53,557 nt of DNA from Rhodobacter sp. (GCA_022824145.1 JAJEAY010000198.1:1-53557); one strand, 5' to 3'; positions 17,321 through 26,010 are shown, numbered from the stretch's first letter. A program made the numbers and translations. Notes: generated by a model not told the origin, from the letters alone.

Positions 17321-18370
17321 ATGTCCCCAATGAAAAACATGCTTGCCATTCTGGCTCTGCTTGGACCTGTCGTATCTGCCAGTGCCGAAACCATCGGGCC
17401 CGGTGGCGAAAAGGCGACGCCTGCGTCATCCATTGTCGTAAGTGACGACAAGGTCGCGGTGATCCAGGGCGCGAACTATTCGGCCGCGCTTCTCTGGCAC
17501 GACCAGTCGGACTTCGTGAATGCGGTAACGGCGGGAGCCAGCGACGAGTTCGAACGGCTCGGGATTGAGGTTGTCGCAGTCACCAGCGCTGGGTTTGACG
17601 CCGCCAAGCAGCGCAGTGACATTGAAACGGCGCTGACCAAGGATCCAGACATCATCCTGTCGCTGCCGCTCGATCCAGTGACCTCGGCCGCAGCCTTTGA
17701 AGAGGCAAAGGAGGCCGGGGTTGCTCTTACATTCCTTTCCAACCTGCCTGCAGGCTATGAGCATCCCGACGATTACGCGGCGATCGTAACTGACGATCTG
17801 TTCCAGATGGGAAAGCAGGCAGCCGACGCATTGGCCGAAGCCATGGGCGGCGCAGGCACGATCGGATGGATCTTTCACGACGCGGCCTATTACGTCACCA
17901 ACCAGCGCGACAATGCCTTCAAGACCACGATCGAGAACGATCATCCGAACATGTCGATCATTGTCGAACAGGGCATCTCCGATCCTGCGCGCGCCGAAGA
18001 CATCGCCAACGCAATGCTGCTGAAACACCCCGATCTTGGAGGGATTTATGTCACTTGGGCCGGTCCGGCCGAGGGCGTCCTGGCTGCGCTTCGCGCCAAT
18101 GGGAATGACAGCACCAAAATCGTCACGCTCGATCTATCCGAGCCGATTGCGCTTGACATGGTGCGGGGCGGCAACGTGGCGGCGATCATCGCAGACGAAG
18201 CATATGAACTGGGCCGCGCAATGGCCGCTAGTGCAGTGCTAGACCTTATCGGTGAAGAGGTGCCGCCCTTCGTGGTTGCCCCGGCCATAACGGTAAAGGC
18301 GGACAATGTTGTCGAAGGGTGGAAGAGATCCCTCAACATCGATCCGCCTGCAAGCGTGGCATCGAACTGA
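17321..18370 (+). CDS. Ribose-type sugar ABC transporter solute-binding protein
   Basis: A 349-residue periplasmic binding protein of the RbsB-like family (Peripla_BP_4). It starts with a signal peptide (MSPMKNMLAILALLGPVVSASA, then ETIGP). The repeated alpha/beta lobes are visible in KDPDIILSLPLDP, YAAIVTDDLFQMGKQAADALAEAMG and GIYVTWAGPAEGVLAALRANG. The start has a strong GAGGAGG six bases upstream. It is followed by a hairpin with a T-run before the permease gene. It probably binds a sugar or aminosugar conjugate for the permease and ATPase encoded downstream. Confidence 0.92.
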   Translation: MSPMKNMLAILALLGPVVSASAETIGPGGEKATPASSIVVSDDKVAVIQGANYSAALLWHDQSDFVNAVTAGASDEFERLGIEVVAVTSAGFDAAKQRSDIETALTKDPDIILSLPLDPVTSAAAFEEAKEAGVALTFLSNLPAGYEHPDDYAAIVTDDLFQMGKQAADALAEAMGGAGTIGWIFHDAAYYVTNQRDNAFKTTIENDHPNMSIIVEQGISDPARAEDIANAMLLKHPDLGGIYVTWAGPAEGVLAALRANGNDSTKIVTLDLSEPIALDMVRGGNVAAIIADEAYELGRAMAASAVLDLIGEEVPPFVVAPAITVKADNVVEGWKRSLNIDPPASVASN

Positions 18371-18378
18371 GGTTCCAC

Positions 18379-18413
18379 TCGGCGAGCCGCTTCCTGCGGC
18401 TCGCCGAATTTTT
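18379..18413 (+). terminator. Intercistronic terminator-like hairpin after SBP gene
   Basis: TCGGCGAGCCGC (18379-18390), loop TTCCT, and the exact complement GCGGCTCGCCGA (18396-18407) form a 12-bp stem followed by A and five T. This has the form of an intrinsic terminator, but it lies within an operon between SBP and permease. It is best read as a partial terminator or attenuator giving excess SBP transcript. Confidence 0.8.
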
Positions 18414-18432
18414 CCCTGGCAAAGAAGCAAAG

Positions 18433-19386
18433 ATGGAAGCGGCCCTTTCCCGAATCAGGCGGCTGGACTTGCAAAGAAGTGTGATTTACTTCGGCTTTTT
18501 GGCTATTTTCCTGTTCTTCGCCGCAACGCTCCACGACGACGGGTTTCTGACCACCAGGAACCTGACAAATATCGTGTTGCAAACGGCACCGGCGACGATC
18601 ATGGCAATCGGGCTGGTCTTTGCGCTCTCGGCTGGCGAGATCGACCTGAGCTTCGGCTCCATTGTGGCGGTCTCCGCCCTTGCAGCTGCCGTTGCGATGC
18701 AGAATGGCCCGATGGTACTGGGTGTAATCGCAGGTCTCGGCGCAGGTGTTTTGATCGGTGCCTTCAACGGTGTTCTGGTCGCCTATCTGCGTCTGCCCTC
18801 TTTCCTTGTAACCCTCGCGACCCTGGGCCTGTTCGCCGGAATCGCACGCTCAATGACCGATCTGCGTTCCATACCCGTCATTAACGATGCGTTCACAGGT
18901 TTTTTTGGTTCCGGCAAACTACTTGGTGTTCCCTCACTGGTGGTCTGGACAGCGGTCGCAGTGGCCATTGGTCATGTTCTTTACCGTCATTCCCGTTTTG
19001 GGGCACATGTGCTAGCGGTCGGAGACAATTCCCGAGCAGCCCAGGTCTCAGGAATCAAGGTGTCTCGGATCCGTCTGATGGTGCTGACATTGTGCGGCGC
19101 GACGGCAGGCCTTGCTGGACTTCTCTATGCTGGACGTCTGCAAGCCGCGAAATACACGCTTGGCGAAAGCGACCTGATGACGGTGATCGCCGCCGTCATT
19201 GTTGGCGGAACTGCATTGAACGGCGGCAAAGGTTCGATCATTGGCGCGCTTCTTGGATCGCTGATGATGGGGATGCTGAACAACGGGCTCATTCTGATGG
19301 GGCTCGAGGTCTCGGACCAGATGATCGTGCGCGGGGTTATCATCCTTGTCGCGGTTGCCGTGTCTTTGCGTGATACCCGTCGTTAG
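18433..19386 (+). CDS. Ribose-type sugar ABC transporter permease
   Basis: A 317-residue RbsC-like permease (BPD_transp_2) with about eight to ten hydrophobic segments. Typical motifs are GLVFALSAGEIDLSFGSIVA, FNGVLVAYLRLPSFLVTLATL and AAVIVGGTALNGGKGSIIGALLGSLMM. The ATG at 18433 is chosen because the conserved protein starts there; the frame continues upstream through the hairpin without similarity. The ribosome-binding site is weak. It ends 14 bp before the YhfX-like gene. The ATPase for this permease lies one gene further on, an unusual split. Confidence 0.92.
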   Translation: MEAALSRIRRLDLQRSVIYFGFLAIFLFFAATLHDDGFLTTRNLTNIVLQTAPATIMAIGLVFALSAGEIDLSFGSIVAVSALAAAVAMQNGPMVLGVIAGLGAGVLIGAFNGVLVAYLRLPSFLVTLATLGLFAGIARSMTDLRSIPVINDAFTGFFGSGKLLGVPSLVVWTAVAVAIGHVLYRHSRFGAHVLAVGDNSRAAQVSGIKVSRIRLMVLTLCGATAGLAGLLYAGRLQAAKYTLGESDLMTVIAAVIVGGTALNGGKGSIIGALLGSLMMGMLNNGLILMGLEVSDQMIVRGVIILVAVAVSLRDTRR

Positions 19387-19400
19387 ATCCGGGAGGAAAC

Positions 19401-20600
19401 ATGTTTCTGGACCTTCTCATCCGCCGCAATCCGCGCTTTGTGGAAGCGGCCATGGCGCTGCATCAGCAGGGCCAAATTCCCGCCAGCGCCTACGTGCTCG
19501 ATCTGGATGCGGTCGAACGCAATGCCCGCACTTTCAAGACGGAAGCCGACAGGCACGGATTGACCGCATTTGCAATGACAAAGCAGGTGGGGCGTCACTC
19601 AGGATTCTGTCAGGCGGTGATGCGCGGCGGGATCGACCACGCGGTTGCGGTTGATATGCCTTGCGCGGTGGCCTGTGCCCGAGCCGGAATGAAGGTCGGG
19701 CATCTGGGCCACCTGGTGCAGGTGCCGCGGCGCGAAGCCGATTTCGCGGCAGCGAAACTGATGCCGGACTACTGGACGGCATTCTCGGACGTCAAAGCGC
19801 GGGAGGCGGCCGATGCGGCCGTGAAGGCAGGGCGCGAACAGGCGCTGATGGCGCGCATTCAGACACCTAGCGACATATTCTATCGCGGCCATGAAGGCGG
19901 CTTCGATGCGAAGGACATCGTGGCCGTCTCAGATCGTATGGATGCGCTTGAGGGTGCACGCTTCGCGGGGATCACCACCTTTCCCGCTCTTCTTTTCGAT
20001 CCGGAGACGCGCAAGGTAGTGCCCACACACAACCTGGCTACTTTGAGCCGAGCCGCCGAGGCGCTTGCCGCGGCCGGTCGCTCCGGCATCGAGATCAACG
20101 CGCCTGGCACGACCTCTTCAGCGGTGCTATCGGCCTTGGCGGAGGCTGGCGCCACGCAAGTCGAACCCGGGAACGGGCTTCATGGCACCACACCGCTTCA
20201 CGCCGTAAAAGACCTTCCTGAAGAACCTGCTGTTCTCTATCTGACTGAGATTTCGCATAATCACGGCGGCAAGGCCTTTTGTTTCGGAGGCGGGTTCTAT
20301 ATCGACCCGGTCTTCCCCGAATATCAGGTTCGCGCACTGGTCAGCGGAACCCCGACCACCGACAGCGGAGCGTTGCGCGATGTGGAGATCCCCGATTACT
20401 CGGCCATCGACTACTACGCCATGATCGATGCCGAGTCGCCGCCCGGCGACACTGTTGTCTTTGGTTTCCGCGGCCAAGCGTTCGTGACACGCGCGCTTGT
20501 GGTTGGCATCCGGGGCGTGACGGGTGGGAGCCCGGAAGTCACAAGCATCGAAAACGGCTTTGGCGATTCAGTGGACTGGCCAGGGACGTATTCGCAATGA
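19401..20600 (+). CDS. yhfX: YhfX-like PLP-dependent enzyme (alanine-racemase-type barrel)
   Basis: A 399-residue fold-type III PLP protein that matches E. coli YhfX along its whole length as I recall that sequence. Shared stretches include RRNPRF...AALxLxQQG, MTKQxGR with the presumed PLP lysine (Lys61), GHLVQVP, APGTTSSAVL, EISHNHGGKAFCFGGGFY and IDYYAMI. Members resemble alanine racemase N-terminal domains, but the YhfX reaction is not established. GGGAGGA lies just upstream of the ATG, and the stop overlaps the ABC ATPase start (ATGA). It sits between permease and ATPase genes, so it is a core part of this operon. It could racemise or eliminate from an amino acid released by the M20 enzyme. 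That is inference. Confidence 0.85.
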   Translation: MFLDLLIRRNPRFVEAAMALHQQGQIPASAYVLDLDAVERNARTFKTEADRHGLTAFAMTKQVGRHSGFCQAVMRGGIDHAVAVDMPCAVACARAGMKVGHLGHLVQVPRREADFAAAKLMPDYWTAFSDVKAREAADAAVKAGREQALMARIQTPSDIFYRGHEGGFDAKDIVAVSDRMDALEGARFAGITTFPALLFDPETRKVVPTHNLATLSRAAEALAAAGRSGIEINAPGTTSSAVLSALAEAGATQVEPGNGLHGTTPLHAVKDLPEEPAVLYLTEISHNHGGKAFCFGGGFYIDPVFPEYQVRALVSGTPTTDSGALRDVEIPDYSAIDYYAMIDAESPPGDTVVFGFRGQAFVTRALVVGIRGVTGGSPEVTSIENGFGDSVDWPGTYSQ

Positions 20601-21337
20601 CCGCAGAACCCGTCCTATCGTTGAACAACATCCACAAGGCTTTTGGCGGTGTCGTTGCGATCGAGGACTTTTCACTGGAGCTTTTCCCTGGCGAGATTGT
20701 CGCTTTGGTCGGCGACAACGGCGCGGGCAAGTCAACGCTCATCGCGATCGTTTCGGGCTTACACCGTCCGAACTCGGGCGAGATACTGCTTGATGGAGAG
20801 ACGGTGAGTCTCTCCGACGCCAGTTCGGCCCGTTCGCGTGGGATCGAGGTGGTGTACCAGGATCTCGCACTCGCCGACGATCAGCCCGTCTACATGAATA
20901 TGTTCCTGGGACGAGAACTGACCCGCAAACCCTTGGGTCTCCTGGACAAGGCGCGGATGCGCAGTGAAACCCAAAAGATGCTGGATCGGCTCGACGTGCG
21001 CATCCCGTCGGCCAGTTCAAGAATCCGCGACCTCAGCGGTGGCCAGCGTCAAGGCGTCGCTATCGCCCGCGCCACTCATTGGGCCACCAAGCTTATCCTC
21101 CTTGACGAACCGACAGCAGCGCTCGGCGTGGCAGAAACCGCCAAGGTGGAAGAAATCGTCGCTTCGCTCAAGGAACGCAACCTCGCCATCCTGATCATCA
21201 GCCACAGCCTGGATCAGGTCTTTCGCCTTTCTGACCGCATTTGCGTTTTGCGACGCGGCGAGCAGATCGGATTGCGCACCACCTCAGAAACCGACAAGAA
21301 TGAGATCGTTTCAATGATCACTGGCGTTCACGTCTGA
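20597..21337 (+). CDS. Sugar ABC transporter ATPase, single-domain (FrcA type)
   Basis: A 246-residue ABC ATPase. Walker A is GDNGAGKST, the signature LSGGQRQGVAIARA, Walker B ILLDEPTAALG, and the switch His lies in IISHSLDQVF. It has one ABC domain, like FrcA-type sugar ATPases, in contrast to the two-domain RbsA-type ATPase encoded at 33841-35367. The ATG at 20597 overlaps the YhfX stop; the frame is open upstream inside yhfX without similarity. It energises the permease at 18433-19386. It overlaps the SIS gene by one base (TGATG). Confidence 0.93.
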   Translation: MTAEPVLSLNNIHKAFGGVVAIEDFSLELFPGEIVALVGDNGAGKSTLIAIVSGLHRPNSGEILLDGETVSLSDASSARSRGIEVVYQDLALADDQPVYMNMFLGRELTRKPLGLLDKARMRSETQKMLDRLDVRIPSASSRIRDLSGGQRQGVAIARATHWATKLILLDEPTAALGVAETAKVEEIVASLKERNLAILIISHSLDQVFRLSDRICVLRRGEQIGLRTTSETDKNEIVSMITGVHV

Positions 21338-22359
21338 TGCGCCGAAACACCCTTATGGCTGCCGAAATCGCCGAGATTCCGGAGGCTATCGCTCGGCAGC
21401 TCAATGCCTTGGATACATACCTCGAAACGGGTCGCCGACTGTGCCAGGACGGAACCCTTGGGTTGGTCACCTGCGGTCGTGGGACATCCGACCACGCAGC
21501 AACCTTCTTCAAATACCTAATGGAAACGAATACCGGTCTGCCTGTCGCTTCTGTTGGACCTTCGGTTGCTTCTGTTTACGGCACCAAGTTACGGCTTGAC
21601 GGGTTTGCCTGCCTAACGTTCTCGCAATCCGGCGGAAGTCCAGATCTCGCCGCATTGCAGCAAGCAGCAAGAGAAGGTGGTGCGCAGGCGATAGCGATCC
21701 TTAACGTTCCGGACAGCCCGGTCGGCGATGGTGCTGATCTTGTCCTCCCTGTGCTCGCCGGGCCCGAACGCGCGGTCGCCGCAACCAAGTCATTCATCGG
21801 CATGATGGTCGCATCGTTGGCTATCGTAGCGGGTTATCTACAAGACAGCCAAATGACCGCTGCACTAAGCGCATTGCCTGACCTCGCGCGAGACGCATTG
21901 AGTCAGAACTGGTCGCGTGCTGGCCCACCGTTGGTGCGCACGAAATCCCTTTATTGCATTGGGCGAGGGCTGAATATGGCAGTCGCGGCAGAAGCGGCAC
22001 TCAAGCTTAAGGAAACCTGCCACCTTCACGCAGAAGCATATTCCGCAGCCGAACTGTTTCATGGGCCGGTGGTGATCGCAGACGAGTCTTTAGGAGCGTT
22101 GGTCTTCGGCGCCCGCGACAGGGCCAAAAGCTCGATAGATGCATCTCTTTTTCGGCTAAAGGAACTCGGCGCCGTTGTCTACAAGGTTCAATCCGATCTG
22201 GATGAAGACACGTTGAGCATACCGACGACGAAACACAAAATGCTCGATCCGGTGCTTCAAGTGATAGCCTTCTACAAATTTGCGGAGTATCTGGCCGTCA
22301 GTTTAGGGGAAAACCCCGACGCACCGTCGGGCTTGAAGAAAGTAACGGAAACGATCTGA
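21337..22359 (+). CDS. Double-SIS-domain aminosugar isomerase/deaminase (NagB-II/AgaS/FrlB-like)
   Basis: A 340-residue protein with two SIS domains, the GlmS isomerase fold without the glutaminase part. It resembles glucosamine-6-phosphate deaminase II and related deglycases: CGRGTSDHAATFFKYLMETNTG (48-69), PSVASVYGTKL, FSQSGGSPD (95-103), AATKSF, and the C-terminal catalytic tail PSGLKKVTETI. Such enzymes deaminate or isomerise amino-sugar phosphates or split Amadori-type fructosamine phosphates. It is the last gene of the ROK operon. A phosphate-adding sugar kinase is not encoded in the operon, so the phosphorylated substrate would have to come from elsewhere, or the substrate is not phosphorylated. 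Confidence 0.88.
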   Translation: MRRNTLMAAEIAEIPEAIARQLNALDTYLETGRRLCQDGTLGLVTCGRGTSDHAATFFKYLMETNTGLPVASVGPSVASVYGTKLRLDGFACLTFSQSGGSPDLAALQQAAREGGAQAIAILNVPDSPVGDGADLVLPVLAGPERAVAATKSFIGMMVASLAIVAGYLQDSQMTAALSALPDLARDALSQNWSRAGPPLVRTKSLYCIGRGLNMAVAAEAALKLKETCHLHAEAYSAAELFHGPVVIADESLGALVFGARDRAKSSIDASLFRLKELGAVVYKVQSDLDEDTLSIPTTKHKMLDPVLQVIAFYKFAEYLAVSLGENPDAPSGLKKVTETI

Positions 22360-22690
22360 AATTCCCCAATGCGGATGCTGATTCCGAAACCGGCCGGATC
22401 GGTCAGTATTGTTTCTTCCGTAGCATGGAACCCGGTCCCGCCCGACAGCATTCACATATCGGCGTCTAGCCGTATCTAGGCGGACCCATCAATTGTGAGG
22501 CCAACCTTGATGCTGGCTCCGAAACGACCTTCAGTGACCTGAACGCCAAGACCCCGGATTGGCGACGGCGGTCAACAATGTTGAGCTCAACATCATTCGT
22601 GGTCGCCGACAGCCAGTAATTGGGGGAATCGCTCGCAGTAAACCACGTGCTCCGTTACAGGCGAATTGCCGTTCGACGAATTGGACAATT
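22360..22690. other. Intergenic region with IS21-like end sequences
   Basis: No gene is supported in these 331 bp. GATGCTGATTCCGAAACC at 22374-22391 and GATGCTGGCTCCGAAACG at 22509-22526 are imperfect direct copies (15 of 18 identical), and the first is related to the sequence near 38-55 at the left edge of the window. Repeated 'CTGATTCCGA' blocks are characteristic of IS21-family ends. No istA/istB gene remains, so this would be a remnant. The two flanking genes are convergent. Confidence 0.45.
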
Positions 22691-24379
22691 CTATTGCAGC
22701 CATTCGGGGATCCCACTTGCGGCGCGACCGGTTTTGGCGGCGGCAGCGCATTCCGATATGCTTCCAAAACGTACGTTCCTGCCACTGAGGCCGGGCGCGT
22801 AATGGGCGTACTTGCCTGAATTCGTTATCAGGGTCTTTGCACACCTTGGAAAAACAGGTTCGACTATTGAACACCAGCATAGATCCGAAATGAGTCGCAC
22901 TCCTGACGCCTCCAGCCGAGCAGCCAATCCCTCGAACCGTGCCTGCGAAAGGACATTGCGGCCCAGCGTCACGATGACCTCTGTATCAGGATGCCTTGCC
23001 TGACCTGACATCAAGGAAGCAAACTGCCTTGTTTCCTCAAGTGAGAAATGCGGACTTCCAAGAGCTACGAGATCGATCTTTGTCGGGCCGGAATTGAACT
23101 GCCGCCAAGCCGCAGCCAGATCGGCCACGGCAATGCGAGCCTGCGCTGCATTCGGAGTGGTCGCCAGATCGCCTTCCGGCGTCACCCCGGCAACATGCAG
23201 CAACGGTGCGGCCGAAGTCGTCCCGAACGCAGCGCACAGGGCCCGAAGATCGTCACGGTTTGGTGCGGCCGACTCCAGGCCAGTCAACAGCGGAACCCGA
23301 TCAGGGGCTAGACGCCCGGCAACCCATCCAAGAAGCGGCCAGAACGCATCGTCGCAGTTTTTCGGAAGCTCGACCTCGATCACCATTCGCGCGCGCCGGT
23401 TCTCCGGCAGATAGACCCCTGTTTCCGGCGCCCGCCCGGTCAGCGCTACGAAGAGGTCAAAATAGTCAGGGTGTTTGGCCGTCCGAGCGCCCAATACGCT
23501 GTTGGCGAAAATGACAGCGTTGGATTCCGACCAACCGATACTCTCACCCAATTGCGGCAATTCGTCGTAAAGGTAGGGCGCACACGTAAACGTCGGGCGC
23601 GCACCCATCCGAACATAGGCATCCGCCAACCGGCAGGCCGCCTTTCCGAAATCCAGCGGCAGACCATGGTCCATCCAGTTCTCACGATCAACAGAAATCG
23701 CGTTGATCGTGGTCGGAATGGCAACCTTGGCATCCATTCCGGCCATTTTTTCCGCGAAGATGAGATTGGCTCGGTGGGCATAGATGCAGCCGTCAATGTG
23801 TCCCCGCGATACGTCAATCAACCGCTTAGCCCCCTGCGACACTGCCATGGCGCAGATCACATTCATGGCAAGCGCAACCGCATTTCCGCCATCGCCGTTC
23901 AGCTTGGATCTGTCGGACTCCGTCAGTTCCAGATCGACATCAGACTCCCTGTTCAGGTCGATGGAAATTCCATCCGCCGTCAGGAGGTTTCCGTGTATCC
24001 TTGCAGACCTCACGGAGCTCAGGGCAGTGTAATCCAACGCCGGCAGACGCACCACACCGACCGATTTGCCGAACATACGGGACGCTATTGCCGCGCCGAG
24101 GGTCAGTATCTCCTCGTCCTCCCGAAAGATCAGCGCCGCCGGAGCGTGTCCGTTCAGCGCGAGTTCCAGCAGAACGCCGCTGCTGGAACAGGAGCCCCGG
24201 CTCGTCGGCATAAGGACAATCTTGCCGGCGACGGACTTTCCATGAAGATCGTGGTGCGCATCGATAACCACGCCGGTGTCCGGATCAACCCCGCCCCAGA
24301 AGCTCAATCCTTCGGAACAGACGGCTGTCTCCCCTTCCACATCGGCCGGAACGACAAGGAATGCCGCGTCAGAGTTCAT
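22691..24379 (-). CDS. acnX: Aconitase X, small and large subunits fused
   Basis: A 562-residue fusion of the AcnX small domain (about 20-135, DUF126, with the swivel motif TSRGSCSSSGVLLELAL at 59-75) and the large domain (from about 150, DUF521, beginning VDLELTESDRSKLNGDGGNAVALAM, then SRGHIDGCIYAH and NSGKYAHYAPGL). Fused bacterial type-I AcnX proteins include cis-3-hydroxy-L-proline dehydratase; archaeal AcnX dehydrates mevalonate 5-phosphate. Length and domain order fit the fused bacterial form. It stands alone on the minus strand, with decayed genes upstream and the ROK operon converging downstream, so no partner gene fixes its substrate. A hydroxyproline-type substrate is the best guess. 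Confidence 0.85.
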   Translation of the reverse strand: MNSDAAFLVVPADVEGETAVCSEGLSFWGGVDPDTGVVIDAHHDLHGKSVAGKIVLMPTSRGSCSSSGVLLELALNGHAPAALIFREDEEILTLGAAIASRMFGKSVGVVRLPALDYTALSSVRSARIHGNLLTADGISIDLNRESDVDLELTESDRSKLNGDGGNAVALAMNVICAMAVSQGAKRLIDVSRGHIDGCIYAHRANLIFAEKMAGMDAKVAIPTTINAISVDRENWMDHGLPLDFGKAACRLADAYVRMGARPTFTCAPYLYDELPQLGESIGWSESNAVIFANSVLGARTAKHPDYFDLFVALTGRAPETGVYLPENRRARMVIEVELPKNCDDAFWPLLGWVAGRLAPDRVPLLTGLESAAPNRDDLRALCAAFGTTSAAPLLHVAGVTPEGDLATTPNAAQARIAVADLAAAWRQFNSGPTKIDLVALGSPHFSLEETRQFASLMSGQARHPDTEVIVTLGRNVLSQARFEGLAARLEASGVRLISDLCWCSIVEPVFPRCAKTLITNSGKYAHYAPGLSGRNVRFGSISECAAAAKTGRAASGIPEWLQ

Positions 24380-24899
24380 CCGACAATGCCGTCGCTACGG
24401 AGTGTGCGGGCCCAAATGGTCCAAGATGGAACTGGCACGAACACTGCTTTGCGGTCCTCCACGACCGGCAGGTGCCGGGATGTCCTGTCGTTAAAGCCTG
24501 TCTTCCGAATATGCCAGACAATTACCAACCCTTGCTCTCCGTCAAGGTCACAGCGCGGCCGAAAGCCTTTCCTGCTGCGATCCAGCGGGAAACGCCGGTG
24601 CCGGCGACCGAGGCTTGGATCCAGTTCAGCAAGTCACCGAACGAAATCTGCGCCGAAATCAATTCCAGTTCATGCGAACTGGCGATTCACTCGGACGGCC
24701 GCAGGAACCATAGAGGGGACGAAGCGGTTTGGCCCCGATTGGGGGCAGCTGCCGTTCGGACTTTGCTGGATGAATTCAATGGTTCGGCCCGTCCGGCAGG
24801 CATCGCGTACTTCCGGCACGTTCGGTGTGGATGTTCATGGACCGGTTCGCGAATGAGACTCCCGGAATCCGGGCGTCAGGCACTCCTGGCACCGTGGTT
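24380..24899. other. Decayed region upstream of aconitase X
   Basis: No intact gene is seen. On the minus strand a 49-codon segment ending at 24522 (…LNWIQASVAGTGVSRWIAAG… to KGW stop) reads like the C-terminus of a protein, but I do not recognise the family. The plus-strand frame through here has no family motif. This stretch should also hold the promoter of acnX. Confidence 0.4.
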
Positions 24900-25232
24900 T
24901 CATGATGGCCGACGCACCAGCCATGCGCCAATGGCGGGCATGAGCAGAACTGTCCCAACCATGTTGACAAGGAACATGAAAGTCAGAACCGCACCCAGAT
25001 CGGCCTGAAACTTCAGAGGCGCGGCAATCCAGGTGACGACCCCCGCCGCCTAGGTCAGAGCGGTCAGGATGACTCCGGCGCCGGTGGTTCTCAGAGTCTG
25101 ATCATAGGCTTCGGCATATCCCATTCCCTGCATAAGATAACTGCGGAGACGACCGTTAATGCACATGGATAGCGACAGCATTGATCCGCACCGGCGCCTC
25201 TGCACGGCCGGAAACGGGCACATCTTTGTCAA
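24900..25232 (-). pseudogene. Remnant of an RND/MMPL-type transporter (C-terminal end)
   Basis: On the minus strand the segment YLMQGMGYAEAYDQTLRTTG then AGVILTALT is interrupted by a TAG at 25050-25052. In the same frame it continues AAGVVTWIAAPLKFQADLGA then VLTFMFLVNMVGTVLLMPAIG to a stop at 24900. This is the typical last transmembrane part of SSD/RND-superfamily exporters. The rest of the roughly 800-residue protein is gone. A further stretch around 25160-25310 (VPGDPNELNLIDKDVPVSGR) is open in another frame and may belong to the same or a neighbouring lost gene. It is clearly non-functional. Confidence 0.7.
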
Positions 25233-25421
25233 TCAGATTCAGTTCATTGGGATCTCCCGGAACCCATGCCTTCATCCGTTCCGGCACGAGCGTCGGACCG
25301 CAGTGCCTGACACCCTCTGAGCTGAGCTGTTTCACTCGGAACTCTCCACTAAGTCGAGCAAATTACCGCTCACATTGGTTAATCACTTTTTTTGGCCGAT
25401 GCGGACCAATTTGGCTTGTTT

Positions 25422-25467
25422 GTGTCATGGTTAGTGCAAGTGTGTAAGCTGGCACTAACCATGACAC
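25422..25467. repeat. Perfect 16-bp inverted repeat, 14-bp spacer
   Basis: GTGTCATGGTTAGTGC (25422-25437) and GCACTAACCATGACAC (25452-25467) are exact reverse complements around a 14-bp spacer. It lies about 65 bp upstream of the decayed GntR gene. It could be that regulator's operator (the arms contain TGGT/ACCA as in FadR-type sites), a hairpin, or the ends of a very small mobile element. Confidence 0.75.
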
Positions 25468-25520
25468 TTTGTTGACTTCGCGGCCTGAGTGATTTCTTGG
25501 TGGATGCGGGCCTGACGCAA

Positions 25521-25534
25521 ATTGGTTGACCAAT
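25521..25534. promoter_or_regulatory. Candidate FadR-type GntR operator
   Basis: ATTGGTTGACCAAT is a palindrome (ATTGGT, TG, ACCAAT) of the TGGT..ACCA type bound by FadR-subfamily GntR regulators. It overlaps the start of the GntR remnant, as expected for autoregulation. Confidence 0.4.
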
Positions 25535-26007
25535 GAACTCACTCGGTGCGACCACAGCATCCCGAACCGTCCTGGACGGCTGGCTGGCCGGTTCCAGCGT
25601 GGTGTCTGGCGACCGGCTGCCGTCGGAACGGCATCCGTCCGTGCAACTGAGAGTTTCGCGCGGGGAGCTGGGCAAATCGCTTACGGTCCTTGAAGCCAAA
25701 GGCATAGCCGAACGCCATGTTGGCCGCGGAACGCTTCTGCGGACACCATGGACCGCCGACAGAAGCGGCGAGCCGCTGGTCAGGCGTCTCTTGCCGAAGT
25801 CTCCAGCCCCCTTGCAGCCATGATGGCGCGCCTGTCACTTGAGTCCGGACTGGAAATTCCGCGGGACGGCCCGCCGGATGACCGCCATTCGTTCGCCAAG
25901 CACGACGAGATCATCGCATCGCTTGAGAGCCACGACCGCTGGGCGCTCATGCGCCGATGCGCAACCACCTGATAACTGTCCGCGCAACACTTCTGAAGGA
26001 TGACTGA
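25533..26007 (+). pseudogene. Decayed GntR-family (FCD type) regulator
   Basis: The first frame (25533-25823) carries a FadR-like winged HTH: VLDGWLAGSSVVSGDRLPSE, LRVSRGELGKSLTVLEAKG and ERHVGRGTLLRTP. It then leaves frame. The next frame has SLAEVSSPLAAMMARLSLES, a jump to HDEIIASLESHDR, and a third frame ends MRNHLITVRATLLKDD with a TGA at 26005-26007, the usual end of an FCD domain. The gene is thus shortened by internal deletion and at least two frameshifts. It ends 3 bp before the GST gene, which it probably once regulated or preceded in an operon. Confidence 0.75.
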
Positions 26008-26010
26008 AAC

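Noticed and set aside
23471-24856. 461-codon plus-strand frame opposite aconitase X
   Set aside because: Antisense to the well-conserved AcnX frame and continuing into decayed DNA; no domain recognised.
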